Origin: a virus
IMG/VR virus record: IMGVR_UViG_3300004369_000073
Location: 1 to 32,573 of that record
Direction: 5' to 3' (one strand)
Length of the DNA stretch: 32,573 nt
Below the pieces are notes generated by a model. The model was not told the DNA's origin. It searched no databases and worked only from the letters and a program-made list of their open reading frames with translations. Below, piece by piece: positions 21,011-28,689 of the stretch. Made by a program: the position numbers and the translations under genes. The stretch's first letter is position 1. Every line of letters begins with the position of its first letter.

Positions 21011-23830
21011 CTATACCTTAATGTCTCCTGACAGCAACCAGGTGTTGGCCGCTCTCTTACGTAGCGTAGCAGTCGACCACTGAACGCGCAACCGGTTACC
21101 AATTGCAGTATTAACGGTAGCCCCTGATCCAGCGGCAATTGTGACTTCACCGGCCCCGACACGGACAAATGTGAATGCTGTACCGAGCGGAAAGTTCACT
21201 CCGGCGTCGGCCTCTACAGTAATAGTTACGGCGCTGGCCGAGTTAACCTCGATCACATAATTGAGATCAGTAAGGGCGAGTGAGGTGCTGGCCGTCTTTG
21301 AAAGATAGCGTTCGGGTAGTGTTGTGTTCGCTGGAAGGTTTACAAGACCGGTAAATGTTGCATTTGTTGCATTCACTGCACCAACGTCAATTGTTCCCTT
21401 TGTACCACTAAACACTTCACTGGTGTTTGTAGCGTCCGGGATAAACGTAAAGTACCCAGTGCTGTCATCATACCCGAAGAACCCTGTCTTCGCCTCTAGC
21501 CCGTTGTGCCAACGGAACTCAACACCACGATCCTTGTTGTCGTCAGAAGCGGGAGCGGTGTCTCCACCAAGGGTTATCACGGGGTCATCAACACTAATAG
21601 TCGTGGAGTTGACCGTGGTTGTTGTACCACTTACCGTGAGATCCCCATTGACAGTGAGGTTGGTGAATGTCGGGCTGTCCGCTGATCCAACAGCCTGGCC
21701 AATAGCAATAGTGGGGGTGGCCCCTTCTCCTGAGTTATCAGTGATTGTGACCCCAGTACCGGCAACAAGGGACTGCACATAGTCACCAGTTGTGTCTGTG
21801 CCTAAATCAATTGCGTCTGGTGTCCATGTAGACGCCACACCATCCCATTTAAGGAAATCCCCATTTGAGGGGGTTGCAGAAGAGACATCCCCGATATCAG
21901 AAAGATTGTTAATCGTCGGTATTGACGCCCACTCCACACCATTAGTAGCCCCAGAGTTTGTTTTTAGGTATAGCCCATCTGCGCCTACACTTAGTATTGC
22001 TGGTGTACTAGCAGATGCTCCGACGATTAGATCACCGGTAGCAGTTACGATGGATTTCTGGATAGTGCTTGTCAGATCTACTGTTGAGGTTTCCTTATTG
22101 GTAACACGCCCATAGGAGTCGACTGTTATGTCCGATACGAACGACGTGGTATCTGACCCGGCTGATGTGGTGGAAGCCACCGTGTCCAGGTCAATGTCGT
22201 CGGCATTGACAACAATGCGACCAGCGTTTCCTACAGCGTTAAGGGTGTTCCCTGATTGAACGAGGCCGTTACCAGCAGTGAACGCCTGGGTGCCCGTGAA
22301 CTGTGTGAAAGTTAGGGAATCGGTGTTAAGGACATGGGCACCATCAGTGTCACTACCAACGCTAGTTAATACAAATCCCTGATTGGCGTTGACCGCACCA
22401 GCCGTTGTGAATACGGCCTCACCTGTCTTGATTTCACTTGCCGGGCCTGAATCAAAGTCGATTGCACGGGTCAACACCCAGTATGTGTCAACAGCATTAC
22501 CTTGTTCGGTAACTACATACACACCGTTCTCAGTCGCCGTGGCCTGGTTTTTAACTAAGACGCGGTCTCCGGTAGTAGCGTTGGTACCGTCAACGGACAG
22601 ACGGGCAAAGGCAGTAGCAGTCAGGGTTGCCCCCACCCCACCAGTACCGTTGCTATACGCGGGTGTATCGGGTAGGGCGGCGGCAGTCGTCAGGCGCACC
22701 GCTTGGTGCCAGTCAATGCCAGCGGCTACGTTGTCTACATACGACTTTGTAACTGCGTGGTTGCTGTTTGTTGGTGAAGCAGAAAGGGTAACTGTGTTAA
22801 ACGTTACGTCTGACGTGGTTTCAACAGCCTGGCCGATTGCAACGGTTGGCGTTGCACCTTCACCCGAGTTGTTGGACAAGGTGACACCGGTTCCAGCAAC
22901 CAGGCTTTCTACATAATCTCCAGTGGTGTCGGTTCCGAGGTCAACGGCATCGTTGACCCACAGAGTGCCATTCCATTTTAGAAAGTCACCAGATTGTAGG
23001 CTGGAAAGTGCTACATCATGTATTTCGTCAAGTTCATAACCATTTTGTGTTGCAACATAAATGATTCCGTTGCTTGTTGCCCGCACAACAACACCAACAA
23101 AGACGAGATGTTCTGGAGAAGTTGGCTTTGTCGTCGTAAATGCGCCACTTGTTGACAGCCACAGAATATCACCAGTGGTGTACCCCGTCGACAGGTCGAT
23201 ACCATTAACGTAACCCCTAGTAACGATTGGGCCTGTGGCACCCGATGAAATAGCGCGTGCAACGACTCCAACTGTTTTGGAAGAGGTAGAGTCACTTCCA
23301 TTGTCGGCTCTCTTTACCGAGGCGTGGTTTCCACTGCCACCATACAAATAGACAACTTCTCCAACCTGTAGCGTGGTTGTCTCGGCATTCTCAGCAAGAG
23401 AAACCGTAGTTGGGTACTCGTTGATCCATGCTGAGCCGTCATAAACGAGTGTCTGGAAGGACTCTGGGCTGGTAATAGTTACGTCAGATAGGTCATCGAG
23501 AGTATCTACAGACCCAGCAACACCAGAAGGTGAGAACTTAGTACCATCGAACTTGAGTAGGTCATTTAACGTAGCACCTGTTGTGTCTACCTCAATAGAG
23601 TCGACAAACAGGGCCGCGGCTTTGAGGGTGTCATCAGTCTTGAGGACATCCGCCGTGTCACGGTACAGGTTGACATCACCAGCCTCTGACCCGCTACCCC
23701 AGGTGATGCGACCACCAGCATCAATGGTTACACGAGCATTACTGTCTCCGTTTACGCCAATATCGATGGCTGTATCGGATGGGGACCCAAAGAACCGGGC
23801 TTTTATTGATGTAAAGAACTTGTTAGCCAT
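21011..23830 (-). CDS. Large tail fibre / adhesin protein
   Basis: 939 residues, Gly/Ser/Thr/Asp-rich with few Lys/Arg, a typical fibrous phage protein. It has an N-terminal domain, TVLVYD-type strands, then two copies of a ~60-residue repeat, SGDFLKWNGTLWVNDAVDLG and its partner NGDFLKWDGVASTWTPDAID, each followed by LGTDTTGDYV.SLVAGTG and GEGATPT.AIGQAV. Between the copies lies an SYVD... module similar to that in the 419-residue fibre (23879-25138). The C-terminus (about 880-939) resembles the end of the 11315-12016 fibre. It probably binds the host surface. Ribosome site GAGG; preceded by a hairpin in the gap. Confidence 0.85.
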   Translation of the reverse strand: MANKFFTSIKARFFGSPSDTAIDIGVNGDSNARVTIDAGGRITWGSGSEAGDVNLYRDTADVLKTDDTLKAAALFVDSIEVDTTGATLNDLLKFDGTKFSPSGVAGSVDTLDDLSDVTITSPESFQTLVYDGSAWINEYPTTVSLAENAETTTLQVGEVVYLYGGSGNHASVKRADNGSDSTSSKTVGVVARAISSGATGPIVTRGYVNGIDLSTGYTTGDILWLSTSGAFTTTKPTSPEHLVFVGVVVRATSNGIIYVATQNGYELDEIHDVALSSLQSGDFLKWNGTLWVNDAVDLGTDTTGDYVESLVAGTGVTLSNNSGEGATPTVAIGQAVETTSDVTFNTVTLSASPTNSNHAVTKSYVDNVAAGIDWHQAVRLTTAAALPDTPAYSNGTGGVGATLTATAFARLSVDGTNATTGDRVLVKNQATATENGVYVVTEQGNAVDTYWVLTRAIDFDSGPASEIKTGEAVFTTAGAVNANQGFVLTSVGSDTDGAHVLNTDSLTFTQFTGTQAFTAGNGLVQSGNTLNAVGNAGRIVVNADDIDLDTVASTTSAGSDTTSFVSDITVDSYGRVTNKETSTVDLTSTIQKSIVTATGDLIVGASASTPAILSVGADGLYLKTNSGATNGVEWASIPTINNLSDIGDVSSATPSNGDFLKWDGVASTWTPDAIDLGTDTTGDYVQSLVAGTGVTITDNSGEGATPTIAIGQAVGSADSPTFTNLTVNGDLTVSGTTTTVNSTTISVDDPVITLGGDTAPASDDNKDRGVEFRWHNGLEAKTGFFGYDDSTGYFTFIPDATNTSEVFSGTKGTIDVGAVNATNATFTGLVNLPANTTLPERYLSKTASTSLALTDLNYVIEVNSASAVTITVEADAGVNFPLGTAFTFVRVGAGEVTIAAGSGATVNTAIGNRLRVQWSTATLRKRAANTWLLSGDIKV
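21690..21862 (-). repeat. Internal fibre repeat, copy 2
   Basis: Encodes the C-terminal copy of the FLKWDG...GTDTTGDYV...AIGQAV module of the large fibre. Matches 22824-22990 closely at the protein level and well at the DNA level. Confidence 0.75.
22824..22990 (-). repeat. Internal fibre repeat, copy 1
   Basis: Encodes the N-terminal copy of the FLKWNG...GTDTTGDYV...AIGQAV module. Direct repeat of 21690-21862, about 1.1 kb apart, so recombination could delete the intervening segment. Confidence 0.75.
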
Positions 23831-23860
23831 AGAGCCTCAACCCTTTGGTTATGTAGATAA

Positions 23861-23872
23861 GCCCCTCGGGGC
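23861..23872 (-). terminator. Short GC hairpin between fibre genes, possible attenuator
   Basis: GCCCCGAGGGGC on the minus strand forms a small stem (4-5 bp) with a tight loop 7 bases after the stop of the 419-residue fibre gene and before the 939-residue fibre. It is followed by TTATCT, with no long U-run. It could reduce readthrough between fibre genes, or be chance. Confidence 0.3.
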
Positions 23873-23878
23873 GCTATG

Positions 23879-25138
23879 TTAGCCGGTTACAACAACCCGG
23901 TATGAGTCCGACGCCGGAGCCGACGAGAACCCTACAGTCACGGCTGTTGTACTGGAGCGTACAACATCTGCAATGACGGTATCACTGGTTGCTAGATCGT
24001 AAACCTGAACGATGACATCCTTGGTTCCGAAGTTATGAGTGACGGAATATGTGGTGCTTGCACCGTCACCGATGGTTTGAGAAGCCACGCGAGCCAACAC
24101 TGGTGTGCTGGTGGTGAACCCAGCGGTAGTATCAGCCAGGTTGGTTCGTGCGCTGGCCGCTGTCGATGCTCCAGTACCACCGTGGGCAACCCCAACATCG
24201 GTGGCTTCCCAGGTTCCGGTAGCGATGGTCCCCAGGGTCGTGATGCTGGACTGACCGACATAGGTGCTGGCGATGTCGACAGCGTCTGCGCCAACCGTAA
24301 TACGGTCAGTAGTCCCACCAACATTGAGAGTGTTGCCGGTTTTGGTGAGACCATCACCAGCGGTGATCTGCCCAGCACCTGAGAACTGAGCAAACTCGAT
24401 GGATGATGACCCGATAGTGATCGTGCCATCCGTGGTGACAACCCATCCCGAGTCGGCGTTATCAGTACCTTCTTCGACAAAGACGAACGCCCCCGCAGTT
24501 AGTTCACCGGTTTCGTCGGCATCGGTAGAGCGTGTCCATGCCCCAGAGGTGCTGACAACATAGATACCATTCTGACTAAGTGTCCCCTGGTTCTTGACCA
24601 GGACTCGGTCCCCATCAGCCAGTGTGACACCGTCGATAGAAGTGGTGGTGTTATCAAGGGTGATCGCACCCGTAGTAGCGGCGCGTACTGACTGCTTGAC
24701 ATCGAGACCCGCACGAGCGGCATCGACATACGATTTGGTGGCCACATCCTGGTCCGCAAGTGGGTCTGATGCCTTGAAGTTACCTGAGGCATCACGTAGC
24801 ACCAGCGTATTCGCGGTATTTGAGGCAGTAGCCGCATCAAGTTTGGTCTTGTCGGTCGCTGAGAACAGACCAGACGTTGAGGTAGTGGCATCAGAGATGG
24901 TGAGTGTGACTGTTCCAGCGGACTCAGTGACACCTAGGGCGGTAGTTGCCGATGAGACAGCGTGGAGGGCCACACGCCATGCTGTCCCGTCGTAAACTTT
25001 GATGACCTTATCTGTGCTGTTATAGATAAGTCGACCTTCAAAGTTACTCGTTGTAGGGTCATTGGGGACGACCTCAAAACGACCATTGATGATCTGATTT
25101 TGGAGAAGATCTAAGTTGGTAACGAACTTCGTTGCCAT
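23879..25138 (-). CDS. Tail fibre protein
   Basis: 419 residues, Thr/Ser/Gly-rich. The N-terminus (MATKFVTNLDLLQNQIINGRF) and GRLIYNSTDKVIKVYDGTAW (about 34-53) are typical of phage fibres. An SYVDAARAGLDVKQSVRAAT module (about 137-156) and GDRVLVKNQGTLSQNGIYVV (about 178-197) match a region of the larger fibre downstream. The C-terminal part (about 330-419) has GDGASTTYSVTHNFGTKDVI, a common tail-fibre end domain. Ribosome site GAGG. It is the first of two large fibre genes and probably part of the adsorption apparatus. Confidence 0.85.
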   Translation of the reverse strand: MATKFVTNLDLLQNQIINGRFEVVPNDPTTSNFEGRLIYNSTDKVIKVYDGTAWRVALHAVSSATTALGVTESAGTVTLTISDATTSTSGLFSATDKTKLDAATASNTANTLVLRDASGNFKASDPLADQDVATKSYVDAARAGLDVKQSVRAATTGAITLDNTTTSIDGVTLADGDRVLVKNQGTLSQNGIYVVSTSGAWTRSTDADETGELTAGAFVFVEEGTDNADSGWVVTTDGTITIGSSSIEFAQFSGAGQITAGDGLTKTGNTLNVGGTTDRITVGADAVDIASTYVGQSSITTLGTIATGTWEATDVGVAHGGTGASTAASARTNLADTTAGFTTSTPVLARVASQTIGDGASTTYSVTHNFGTKDVIVQVYDLATSDTVIADVVRSSTTAVTVGFSSAPASDSYRVVVTG

Positions 25139-25150
25139 TGAGTTACCTCA

Positions 25151-25438
25151 CTATGAAAGATACACGAGACCGGACGTAGCGGCTGTAAAACGTACTGTTA
25201 TCTGTTGTGTCCCGGTAAACTGAACTTCTCCAATTAGCACTTCACCTGAGTTATTCACCACCGTAACTGACGGTGTAAAGGTTAAATTATGGTTGACTAC
25301 CCACTCCGTAGACGGAGTGGCCTGCGTATGGGTGTACGCAGATAGACCACCTAATGCGACTGCATTAAGTCTACCATGGTCAACTACGACCGTGTTTTTT
25401 ACTACTTTAGTTACTGTTACAGACCGATTGTTGTTCAT
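25151..25438 (-). CDS. Short fibre/tail protein with C-terminal adhesin-like domain
   Basis: 95 residues. After a basic start (MNNNRSVTVTKVVKNTVVVD), residues about 33-95 form the domain seen at the end of many phage fibres: THTQATPSTEWVVNHNLTFT, PSVTVVNNSGEVLIGEVQF and ITVRFTAATSGLVYLS. This is similar to the C-terminal domain of the neighbouring 419-residue fibre. The ATG overlaps the stop of the baseplate-like gene (ATGA). It is probably a small fibre or tail-tip subunit. Confidence 0.72.
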   Translation of the reverse strand: MNNNRSVTVTKVVKNTVVVDHGRLNAVALGGLSAYTHTQATPSTEWVVNHNLTFTPSVTVVNNSGEVLIGEVQFTGTQQITVRFTAATSGLVYLS

Positions 25439-26202
25439 GACGGCAATACCGAGATAGTTTCCTCAACGGCAACAGTACCCTTAACTAGGACAGTCCAGTC
25501 GCCATTGGAGTCCTGAACGAATAGATCGTATCGGTGGACGCCTGCGGGTACCGGGTTGGTATTAGAGATATGGAGAGTAATCGACCCATTATCATTCTGA
25601 GTTATATAACCACGGCGGACATTCGCGAGAGCGCCGATTTCCCCCTCAGTTAGTGCTGGTTCTGCCCAGCGGATATCAAGAACCAGTGTGCCCGACGAGT
25701 CTTTGGCCTGCATATAGGCGCTCTGGATAGCGATGATGTCACCCTCTTCGTCCGTCCAAGTGAAGGTACGGTAGAAGTCCTCGTACTGGTTAAACCGCAG
25801 TTCCATGTAATCGACCTCCTCCAGAGGTGTGATGGTATTGAGGGCTTCGACTTTGATGGTTCCGCGTGCTACTGGTCGCGTTATTATGTCACCTGTTCCA
25901 GCAGACCCGTACGCTGTAATACTTCCATACGTATAAGGAACATTCTTGTAATGGGTAGCGATTACGTCGAACGACAGATCCCCCACTGGAAGATCCGCTG
26001 TGTCATCCTCCGAAAGACTGAGGAGTATCCCGCCCTCTGAGGTTATCGTACAACGTACTTCTTTAATACTGACATCACCCGTCCTGATGTTTGCCCATGC
26101 ATCAAGAGGTTTGATAATACGGTGCGTCCTACGGTCGCGGACCATAATGAGACGATCCCATGGAATACCCTGTTGGGCAGTGTAAGTAACGTGAGAAACC
26201 AT
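25435..26202 (-). CDS. Tail/baseplate protein with two BppU-like domains
   Basis: 255 residues. Two similar beta-sandwich units appear: residues about 1-110 (IPWDRLIMVRDRRTHRIIKP, WANIRTGD) and about 130-255 (RFNQYEDFYRTFTWTDEEGD, YMQAKDSSGTLVLDIRW, then ITLHISNTNPVPAG). Each has the 'y.r..tw.d..g.......a...ir' pattern of phage upper-baseplate proteins (BppU N-terminal-like). It should link the tail tube or baseplate to fibres. First gene after the 26231-26287 promoter/hairpin. A weak GAAG ribosome site precedes the ATG. Confidence 0.62.
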   Translation of the reverse strand: MVSHVTYTAQQGIPWDRLIMVRDRRTHRIIKPLDAWANIRTGDVSIKEVRCTITSEGGILLSLSEDDTADLPVGDLSFDVIATHYKNVPYTYGSITAYGSAGTGDIITRPVARGTIKVEALNTITPLEEVDYMELRFNQYEDFYRTFTWTDEEGDIIAIQSAYMQAKDSSGTLVLDIRWAEPALTEGEIGALANVRRGYITQNDNGSITLHISNTNPVPAGVHRYDLFVQDSNGDWTVLVKGTVAVEETISVLPS

Positions 26203-26230
26203 TGCTTCTATTGTATCCCATGGAAATGTT

Positions 26231-26287
26231 TAGGGTGGACCATCCGCAGACAGTCCACCCTATGGGGAATTCCGTGTTTATTATACA
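26231..26287 (-). promoter_or_regulatory. Candidate promoter (TGTATAAT) followed by a 10-bp leader hairpin
   Basis: On the minus strand TGTATAAT (26287-26280) is followed by a perfect inverted repeat TAGGGTGGAC / GTCCACCCTA (26262-26253 and 26240-26231), loop 12. Transcription would start near 26273, so the hairpin would lie in the leader of the tail operon. The stem is not followed by a U-run, so a classic terminator is unlikely. It lies directly after the stop of the 73-residue membrane protein. Confidence 0.5.
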
Positions 26288-26292
26288 CCAAA

Positions 26293-26514
26293 CTACTTGA
26301 CTTTGCGAATCCTCGTTGGTTTTGGCTCGTGCAAGTGCCAGTCAATGTGGTCGTTCAACCGATCCTTCACCTCTTCGACATCATCATGGATGTCCTTGAG
26401 CAGATCCATGGATCGTCCATGTTGTTCGGTGTTACGTTTGTCAAAGCGAAATAGCAACCACATCAAGGGGCCGCTGATCAGAGCAACAATGATGGGTACG
26501 TATACCGCTTCCAT
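26293..26514 (-). CDS. One-helix membrane protein, possible holin accessory
   Basis: 73 residues. N-terminal transmembrane segment (VYVPIIVALISGPLMWLLF, about 4-22) followed by a charged helix, DLLKDIHDDVEEVKDRLNDH (about 37-56), likely a coiled coil, and a basic tail. Small phage proteins of this layout, next to endolysins, are often annotated as putative holin or as DUF2746-like membrane proteins. It starts 3 bases after the endolysin stop. It could regulate lysis or span the membrane for another purpose. Confidence 0.65.
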   Translation of the reverse strand: MEAVYVPIIVALISGPLMWLLFRFDKRNTEQHGRSMDLLKDIHDDVEEVKDRLNDHIDWHLHEPKPTRIRKVK

Positions 26515-26517
26515 GGG

Positions 26518-27261
26518 TCACCCAAACATCGCTTTCCAGGTCTTGGGGCCGACAATTCCGTCAGCGGTCAAACCACGGGCACCCTGCCAACGCTTAACCT
26601 TAGCCTCTGTTTGGGGTCCAAAGTTACCATCCGGGATGGCTCCTACGACAGCCTGAACAAGCGCAATTGCCGCCGTATCTGTGCAACCCTTTTTAACAGG
26701 CTGTCCAGGGTAGGAAAATATTAAACTACCACCCGACGCTGGGGATGGTGCGGATGCGGGTGCACTAGCCTTTGGTGCCTCACCGGTGGCCTTAGCAAAA
26801 GCGTCGATGTAGTACTGAGCATCATCAGCGTAGGCCGGGGCGATTTCTACGTGGAACCAGTCTCCGCCGGGTGCTGACCCGATGGTTGGCTTGTTGTAAA
26901 TCCGCCACGACTCACGGTCACAGCGCCATCCGCGACCATACGGCTTGGGGAAATAATCGTGGATTTCCTCAATGAGGAAGAGTTCGGCGTTGGCGACCCA
27001 GAAGTCGACTACCTGGAGGGCGGTGTTGTAGTCACCGAATCCCTTACTACCTAATTTACGCCACGACATGTCAGCGGCGCGCCCAGTTCCGTGCACACTC
27101 GGCTTTCCAGGTCGGTTCTTGTTATTCATGTTACGAACAACCCAGGAGCCATTGTTCCAGACTCCATTACCGAACCGTTCTGAGGTGAGTTTAATAAAGG
27201 TTTCCATACCAGCGCGCTTACCAGCGGCGTTGGAATCCCACCCTGTGTACTTACGCCCCAT
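26518..27261 (-). CDS. Endolysin: M15-type (VanY/D-Ala-D-Ala carboxypeptidase-like) peptidase plus peptidoglycan-binding domain
   Basis: 247 residues from the ATG at 27261 (a GTG at 27264 is also possible); it forms a TGATG junction with the holin-like gene. The catalytic domain has zinc ligands H57-x6-D64 (SVHGTGRAADMS) and H137 (WFHVEI), the M15 pattern. A Pro/Ala/Ser-rich linker (160-180) leads to a peptidoglycan-binding domain, DGNFGPQTEAKVKRWQGARG (211-230) and DGIVGPKTWKAMF. It cleaves peptide stems in peptidoglycan. No signal peptide, so export relies on holin. The lysis order here is holin-like, endolysin, one-helix membrane protein. Confidence 0.9.
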   Translation of the reverse strand: MGRKYTGWDSNAAGKRAGMETFIKLTSERFGNGVWNNGSWVVRNMNNKNRPGKPSVHGTGRAADMSWRKLGSKGFGDYNTALQVVDFWVANAELFLIEEIHDYFPKPYGRGWRCDRESWRIYNKPTIGSAPGGDWFHVEIAPAYADDAQYYIDAFAKATGEAPKASAPASAPSPASGGSLIFSYPGQPVKKGCTDTAAIALVQAVVGAIPDGNFGPQTEAKVKRWQGARGLTADGIVGPKTWKAMFG

Positions 27262-27557
27262 CACTTCACCGCTTTCTTAGCCGGAGTGGCCTTCTTCGCT
27301 GGGGCTTTTTTCTTGGGTGCTTCAGCGGCAGAAAAAGCGGCTTCTACCTCGGCCTTGGTCAACTTTCCGTCAGCCTTAAAGGCCGTGGCAAGACCATAAA
27401 CCACATTCAGAGTGGCTACACCACCAGCCATGACGACCGATTTCCATGCAGAAATATCAAGGGCTGTACCAACCAACACGTTAGGAATAGCACTCGCTAC
27501 AAAAACACTACCCAAACGAACCAATAGGTTCACTGGGTTTACTTTCTTAACTGACAT
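27261..27557 (-). CDS. Holin-like protein with Lys/Ala/Pro-rich tail
   Basis: 98 residues from the ATG at 27557 (GGAG upstream). Two hydrophobic segments, VRLGSVFVASAIPNVLVGTA (about 13-32) and SVVMAGGVATLNVVYGLATA (about 40-59), then a short DGKLTKAEVEAAF helix and a histone-like tail KKKAPAKKATPAKK. The pattern resembles r1t-type phage holins. The 72-79-residue protein at 28168 shares the second helix and DG.L..EV..AF.A.E end, so the pair are paralogues. The stop overlaps the endolysin start. Confidence 0.75.
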   Translation of the reverse strand: MSVKKVNPVNLLVRLGSVFVASAIPNVLVGTALDISAWKSVVMAGGVATLNVVYGLATAFKADGKLTKAEVEAAFSAAEAPKKKAPAKKATPAKKAVK

Positions 27558-27599
27558 ACGATACTCCAATCAAATTGGGACGTACACAAGTCTAGCGTA

Positions 27600-27737
27600 C
27601 TATTGACTTGAGGGGTGGCACTCACCATCATCACAACAAGAATCGCGCTGTCCGCACACTGTACATTTATAATGGGCGTGCTCGGGGCGCATGGGGCCAC
27701 CACACCACATACACTGTGTAGAGGTATCCTTTGTCAT
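27600..27737 (-). CDS. Small zinc-ribbon protein
   Basis: 45 residues: two CxxC knuckles, Cys9/Cys12 (CMWCGG) and Cys25/Cys28 (CTVCGQ), followed by RDSCCDDGEC with three more cysteines. This is a typical mini zinc ribbon found in many environmental phages. The ATG overlaps the stop of the 52-residue gene (ATGA), and no ribosome site is needed if coupled. Found by reading the gap. It probably binds nucleic acid or protein; partner unknown. Confidence 0.65.
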   Translation of the reverse strand: MTKDTSTQCMWCGGPMRPEHAHYKCTVCGQRDSCCDDGECHPSSQ

Positions 27738-27892
27738 TTAGTAACGACTAAGCGGACGTTGTAGTCATTCGGACCAACTTTATCTACGGCTGTAACCGTG
27801 ATACGGCTCCAACCTTCCGCGCGTGCACGGTTGACAGCCTGAGTACGTGCATCGTGCATCATAGGTGTGTGGATGGTGTAGTTAAGAACCAT
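27734..27892 (-). CDS. Small hypothetical protein
   Basis: 52 residues, starting MVLNYTIHTPMMHDARTQAV and ending VRLVVTK. One helix (ARTQAVNRARAEGW) followed by beta strands (ITVTAVDKVG). Read from the gap between tRNA and zinc-ribbon genes; coupled to the latter. No family recognised. The order strand-helix-strand-strand resembles a small dsRNA- or ferredoxin-like unit but this is only impression. Confidence 0.5.
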   Translation of the reverse strand: MVLNYTIHTPMMHDARTQAVNRARAEGWSRITVTAVDKVGPNDYNVRLVVTK

Positions 27893-27909
27893 ATACCCAG
27901 TGTACCAAG

Positions 27910-27983
27910 TGCCGGGTACGGGAGTTGAACCCGTCTACGAGTGTTTATAAGACACCTTGCGTCAACCGGACGCACCACCCGGC
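27910..27983 (-). tRNA. tRNA-Ile (anticodon UAU)
   Basis: A complete cloverleaf folds on the minus strand: acceptor GCCGGGT/ACCCGGC (7 bp), D stem TGCG/CGCA with a GG-containing loop, anticodon stem GGTGT/ACACT with loop CTTATAA (anticodon TAT), 5-base variable region, T stem ACGGG/CCCGT with loop TTCAACT, discriminator A. The 3' CCA is not encoded. It reads AUA codons. A UAU anticodon avoids the lysidine-modified CAU tRNA that bacteria normally use. It sits inside the lysis region. Confidence 0.93.
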
Positions 27984-27990
27984 TTGATGA

Positions 27991-28164
27991 TCAAGCGACT
28001 TCGGGGCGTGTCTTTTTAGCAGGTATTATTCGGGACCGAAGGACCTGGTGGCCCAGTAATGGTTGGCGGTCGCGCTTCGACCATTTGGCCTCTAAGCGCT
28101 TGCGGGGGATGCTCGGTTGTTTTCTGGAATCCATCTTTTTCCCACGTTGATGGATCTCACCCAT
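27991..28164 (-). CDS. Small basic protein
   Basis: 57 residues, very rich in Lys and Arg (RGKKMDSRKQPSIPRKRLEA, then KWSKRDRQPLLGHQ and IIPAKKTRP). It starts 3 bases after the stop of the second holin-like gene and ends 7 bases before the tRNA. An inner ATG at 28134 is an alternative start. No family recognised; the charge suggests nucleic acid contact. The existence of the gene rests on the open frame and tight spacing. Confidence 0.5.
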   Translation of the reverse strand: MGEIHQRGKKMDSRKQPSIPRKRLEAKWSKRDRQPLLGHQVLRSRIIPAKKTRPEVA

Positions 28165-28167
28165 CAA

Positions 28168-28407
28168 CTACTCGCTAGCCTGAAAGGCTTTGTTTACTTC
28201 GTTCTCATCTAGAACGCCGTCCGTAAGGTAGGCATGGGACAGTGCCTCTACAACGCTGGCAACTCCTCCGATGCCAGCCATCAAGGCGGCTTTCCAGAGT
28301 TCAACTCCGGCTAAGGCACCAGCACCAACTACACCAAGTGCAGAGGCGGCAAACTTAGCGGCCATACGTGTAAGGATTGATTTCATACTAAGGAGATTAT
28401 ATCCCAT
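28168..28407 (-). CDS. Second holin-like protein (paralogue)
   Basis: 79 residues from the ATG at 28407, or 72 from the ATG at 28386; the upstream hairpin covers the first start and its GGGAG. Two hydrophobic segments (KFAASALGVVGAGALAGV and KAALMAGIGGVASVVEALS) and an end DGVLDENEVNKAFQASE. It matches the 27261-27557 protein over W-K-(A/S)-x2-M-A-G-G-V-A-x-V-V and DG.L..EV..AF. It lacks the Lys-rich tail. One of the two could act as holin and the other as antiholin; which is which cannot be told. Confidence 0.7.
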   Translation of the reverse strand: MGYNLLSMKSILTRMAAKFAASALGVVGAGALAGVELWKAALMAGIGGVASVVEALSHAYLTDGVLDENEVNKAFQASE

Positions 28408-28422
28408 ATCTCCCAGTATACA
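28392..28422 (-). promoter_or_regulatory. Candidate promoter (TGTATACT) with hairpin over first start codon
   Basis: On the minus strand TGTATACT (28422-28415) is followed by GGAGAT (28413-28408) and ATCTCC (28397-28392), which pair across a 10-base loop containing the first ATG (28407). The stem includes the ribosome site for that ATG. A second -10-like TATAAT lies inside. It could control which start of the holin-like gene is used. Confidence 0.4.
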
Positions 28423-28434
28423 GTTTTTGTATAC

Positions 28435-28689
28435 TTAATATTTACGCCAGTTTGATGGGGAGTGATTGTATTCAACCATACTGCGCTCTTCCTCTGATTC
28501 ATAGATTCTAAAAATAGGAACGCACGGATCAAATCCTTCATCAAAATCTGCCTCTTGACCCTCGGTTAGAGGTAGACCATCGTGTATTGCACACAATTGT
28601 GGCCCAATCCAACCCTTGTCCATGCCGTGTCTAACCCAATCGTGGTATTCCATGAGACGGAGAGTACCTGTACTCGATTTGAGTTGCAA
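28435..28689 (-). CDS. Conserved-type hypothetical phage protein
   Basis: 84 residues from a TTG at 28689 directly after the stop of the small membrane protein, or 72 from the ATG at 28653 (MEYHDW). The protein has MEYHDWVRHGMDKGWIGP, then HDGLPLTEGQEADFDEGFDP and CVPIFRIYES, acidic overall. I recall near-identical phrases in proteins of environmental phages, but no function. The TTG start has GAAG upstream; the ATG has none. Position before the holin-like gene suggests a late role. Confidence 0.65.
   Translation of the reverse strand: MQLKSSTGTLRLMEYHDWVRHGMDKGWIGPQLCAIHDGLPLTEGQEADFDEGFDPCVPIFRIYESEEERSMVEYNHSPSNWRKY

Noticed and set aside
26231-26262. Intrinsic terminator after the 73-residue membrane protein gene
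   Set aside because: The stem is strong but no U-run follows on the minus strand, and a promoter-like box lies just before it; it fits a leader hairpin better.
27941-28150. Plus-strand open frame of 69 residues
   Set aside because: Covers the tRNA and the antisense of the small basic gene; no ribosome site.
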